Below are positions 62,657 to 64,000 of a stretch of DNA of 64,000 bases, piece by piece (position 1 is the first letter of the stretch; the number at the start of each line of letters is the position of its first letter). Position numbers and translations under genes: made by a program. This stretch comes from DT-68 sp965263245 (GTDB taxonomy: Bacteria > Bacillota_I > Bacilli_A > Mycoplasmatales > Metamycoplasmataceae). The stretch spans positions 980,361 through 1,044,360 of the forward strand of contig CBDHHR010001146.1 of NCBI GenBank assembly GCA_965263245.1. The letters run 5' to 3'. Under the pieces are notes generated by a model. It did no database searches. It was not told the origin of the DNA and saw only the letters and a list, made by a program, of their open reading frames with translations.

Positions 62657-62848
62657 TTAAACATTATTTTTTAAACTAGAAATTGTAACTGTTATATTTT
62701 CTCTAATGATTTTATTAATTTCTTCTGCAAGTAATTTCTCTCCAACATCACTTAAATCGCTAGATAATTGTCTACATGCTTTTAAAAACATTCTTTCATC
62801 ACCTTCATAGTGTGCTTTTACCATTTTAATTAAAGTTTTTCTTTCCAT
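62657..62848 (-). CDS. Small helical protein upstream of the GHKL ATPase
   Basis: 63 residues: TLIKMVKAHYEGDERMFLKA, CRQLSSDLSDVGEKLLAEEI, NKIIRENITVTISSLKNNV. The [LM]VKAxxxGDExxFxKxxxxLxxxxxxxGexxLAeEIxxII pattern resembles the N-terminal helical region of AAA ATPases found beside subtilisin-like proteases in defence loci. That is a by-eye resemblance only. It has an AAGAAGG site. A 146-nt gap separates it from the GHKL start, which has its own promoter. Confidence 0.6.
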   Translation of the reverse strand: MERKTLIKMVKAHYEGDERMFLKACRQLSSDLSDVGEKLLAEEINKIIRENITVTISSLKNNV

Positions 62849-63089
62849 ATTTTAAACCTTCTTATATATTATTTATATTATTATTATTATGTAATAAAAA
62901 TGAAAAAATGAAATTAATTTTTATTAAATAATCACTTTAATTTATTTTGATTCTAAACTAGTTTTTTTATTTTACAAAATTTAAAATAAGTTTCATTTAA
63001 ACAATAATAATTATGTTATAAAATTAATAGGAAAAATCAAAAATTACAATTAAAAGTTTTTAAAATAATTAAAATAAACAATATTTGAA

Positions 63090-63190
63090 AAAAATCTTAA
63101 AGTCTTTAAAATAAGCTTTTTAGCTCACTAAATGAACTTTTTTATTTTTTTATATAAAGAAAAATTTTATAATTCAACGTACAAAAAGAA
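63090..63190 (+). promoter_or_regulatory. Relic of a surface-gene promoter on the plus strand
   Basis: AAAGTCTTTAAAATAAGC, GCTCACTAAATGAAC hairpin, a T-run now broken to TTTTTTATTTTTT (63138-63150), TATAAT (63168-63173) and AAAGGAAAATT, but then ATA instead of ATG. It matches the elements before the surface paralogs in the 14-32 kb region. The gene it served is gone. The remainder of 62849-63338 has no gene. Confidence 0.6.
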
Positions 63191-63338
63191 AGGAAAATTA
63201 TAAAATTATTTTATTAGAAATAATTATTTAAATATTCAAAATAATATCTATCATTTAAATTTTAATTTTTAGTGTTAATTAAAATAATGATTGTAAAAAT
63301 ATTTTTAAAAATTAATTTTATAAATAATATGTGGAAAG

Positions 63339-63575
63339 ATGAAAAGGTTAAAAGTTGTATTAGATTCAAAACAGATTGATGAAAAAAATTTTTTATTTTT
63401 AAATAATTTAAATAGAAAAATAGAAAAATGAAATAAAAATAATAGAAAAAAAATTATAACTTGCAATGAAATTATGACTTCAAAAATAGAAAATAAGAAA
63501 AAAGTAAACAAACTTTGACTTATTAAATTTAAAGAAAGAATTAATAATGAAGAGTCAAGATTTAATGCAAGATAA
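63339..63575 (+). CDS. Small basic protein overlapping the nrdE start
   Basis: 78 residues: MKRLKVVLDSKQIDEKNFLF, then a Lys/Asn-rich helix with two TGA Trp codons, ending EESRFNAR. GGAAAG lies close upstream. It overlaps the first 29 nt of nrdE in another frame, so the two may be coupled. Not recognised; it could be a short leader peptide or a gene remnant. Confidence 0.4.
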
Positions 63576-64000
63576 ATACATTGCATTAAATGCATTGTTA
63601 AAAACCTATTCTAAAAAAACACATGATTATGCTCCTGACAAAGAGGCAGCAGATTTATACTTAAAGCATCATATTAAACCAAATATGAAAAAATTTAAAG
63701 GTGTTAAAGAAAGAATAGAATATTTAGTAAAAAATAATTATTATGAAAAAGAAGTTATTGACAAATATTCAATGCAAGAAATTGAAGATATTACTAAATA
63801 TGCTTACAGTTTTAAGCATTCATTTCCAAGTTTTATGGGGATATTAAAATTCTTCAATACTTATGCTTTAAAAAGTTTTTCAGGTAAAAAATATTTAGAA
63901 ACTTATGAAGAAAGAGTGGTTATGAATGCTCTTCTTCTAGGTGGCGGTAACATTAAAAGAGCAAGTGCAATTTTAAAAACTATAATTAAAGGAAAGTTTC
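63547..64000 (+). CDS. nrdE: Ribonucleotide reductase alpha subunit NrdE (N-terminal part, runs off window)
   Basis: 151 residues visible. DKYIALNALLKTYSKKTHDY, EAADLYLKHHIKPNMKKFKG, ERIEYLVKNNYYEKEVIDKY, YAYSFKHSFPSFMGILKFFN, YALKSF and YEERVVMNALLLGGGN match the N-terminal ATP-cone-less region of class Ib NrdE. It reduces NDPs using the radical from NrdF. In relatives nrdF, nrdI and nrdE form one operon; here about 6.5 kb of hsdS and GHKL genes separates nrdI from nrdE. Start ATG 63547 is preferred by homology, with AAAGAAAG upstream as a weak ribosome binding site. Confidence 0.92.
   Translation, partial: MKSQDLMQDKYIALNALLKTYSKKTHDYAPDKEAADLYLKHHIKPNMKKFKGVKERIEYLVKNNYYEKEVIDKYSMQEIEDITKYAYSFKHSFPSFMGILKFFNTYALKSFSGKKYLETYEERVVMNALLLGGGNIKRASAILKTIIKGKF

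Noticed and set aside
63305..63595. 96-codon minus-strand frame opposite the nrdE start
   Set aside because: It is the antisense shadow of the small ORF and nrdE, with hydrophobic composition from AT-rich antisense and no start signals.

Overview
The window is AT-rich DNA from a wall-less bacterium (Mollicutes, Mycoplasma/Mesoplasma-like). Most long genes read through only if TGA encodes tryptophan. Families include hpt/pur salvage, a class Ib-type nrd set, N-terminally anchored surface-protein paralogs and head-to-head hsdS pairs. I cannot name the genus. No rRNA or tRNA gene was recognised.

Layout. (1) 1-1101: cas2 (cut by the window edge) and cas1, type II-A-like, with no cas9 upstream. 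(2) 1307-4984: purine salvage operon hpt2-hpt1-purA-purB, leftward. (3) 5291-6168: a surface coiled-coil protein and a HicA-like peptide. (4) 6322-10374: an RNA-targeting defence locus. It holds an Abi_2/AbiF-like HEPN protein with a candidate small RNA before it, a zinc-ribbon peptide, a 4-repeat CRISPR array (36-bp repeats, 30-bp spacers), and an 818-residue protein with two R-X4-H HEPN motifs near its two ends. I read the last as a compact Cas13 (type VI effector). (5) 10446-11216: tatD. (6) 11311-32415: nine surface-protein paralogs plus relics. Five end in what looks like an eight-bladed beta-propeller, and four carry Lipoprotein_17-like tandem domains. A GHKL ATPase/HExxH gene interrupts the run. 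(7) 32459-39177: a second HEPN Abi-like gene preceded by two copies of a candidate ncRNA and bracketed by inverted repeats, a Fic protein, and an 1146-residue P-loop NTPase with a C-terminal nuclease. (8) 39236-46833: type I R-M genes hsdR, hsdM and a head-to-head hsdS pair around a 680-bp inverted repeat made of decayed tyrosine recombinase. (9) 46924-54063: RecQ-like helicase, RloA/RloB (AbiL-like) pair, dCMP deaminase, type II methylase plus nuclease. (10) 54183-57027: thyA, dihydrofolate reductase, nrdF, nrdI. (11) 57190-63190: a second hsdS pair, a recombinase relic and a GHKL ATPase flanked by two small helical proteins. (12) 63339-64000: a small ORF and the start of nrdE.

How it fits together. 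Housekeeping nucleotide genes (hpt/pur, thyA/dfr, nrdFI...nrdE, dCMP deaminase) are separated by dense defence and surface-variation modules, and one of these splits the nrd operon. NrdF carries the V/P/K substitutions of metal-free (class Ie) enzymes. Five large defence-type genes share an unusual leaderless start, TATAAT followed by 6 nt and then the ATG.

The most notable item is the compact, terminal-HEPN Cas13-like gene whose array repeat resembles type VI-A repeats. It lies about 750 bp from an AbiF-like HEPN gene with a possible ncRNA partner, the family proposed as the ancestor of Cas13.
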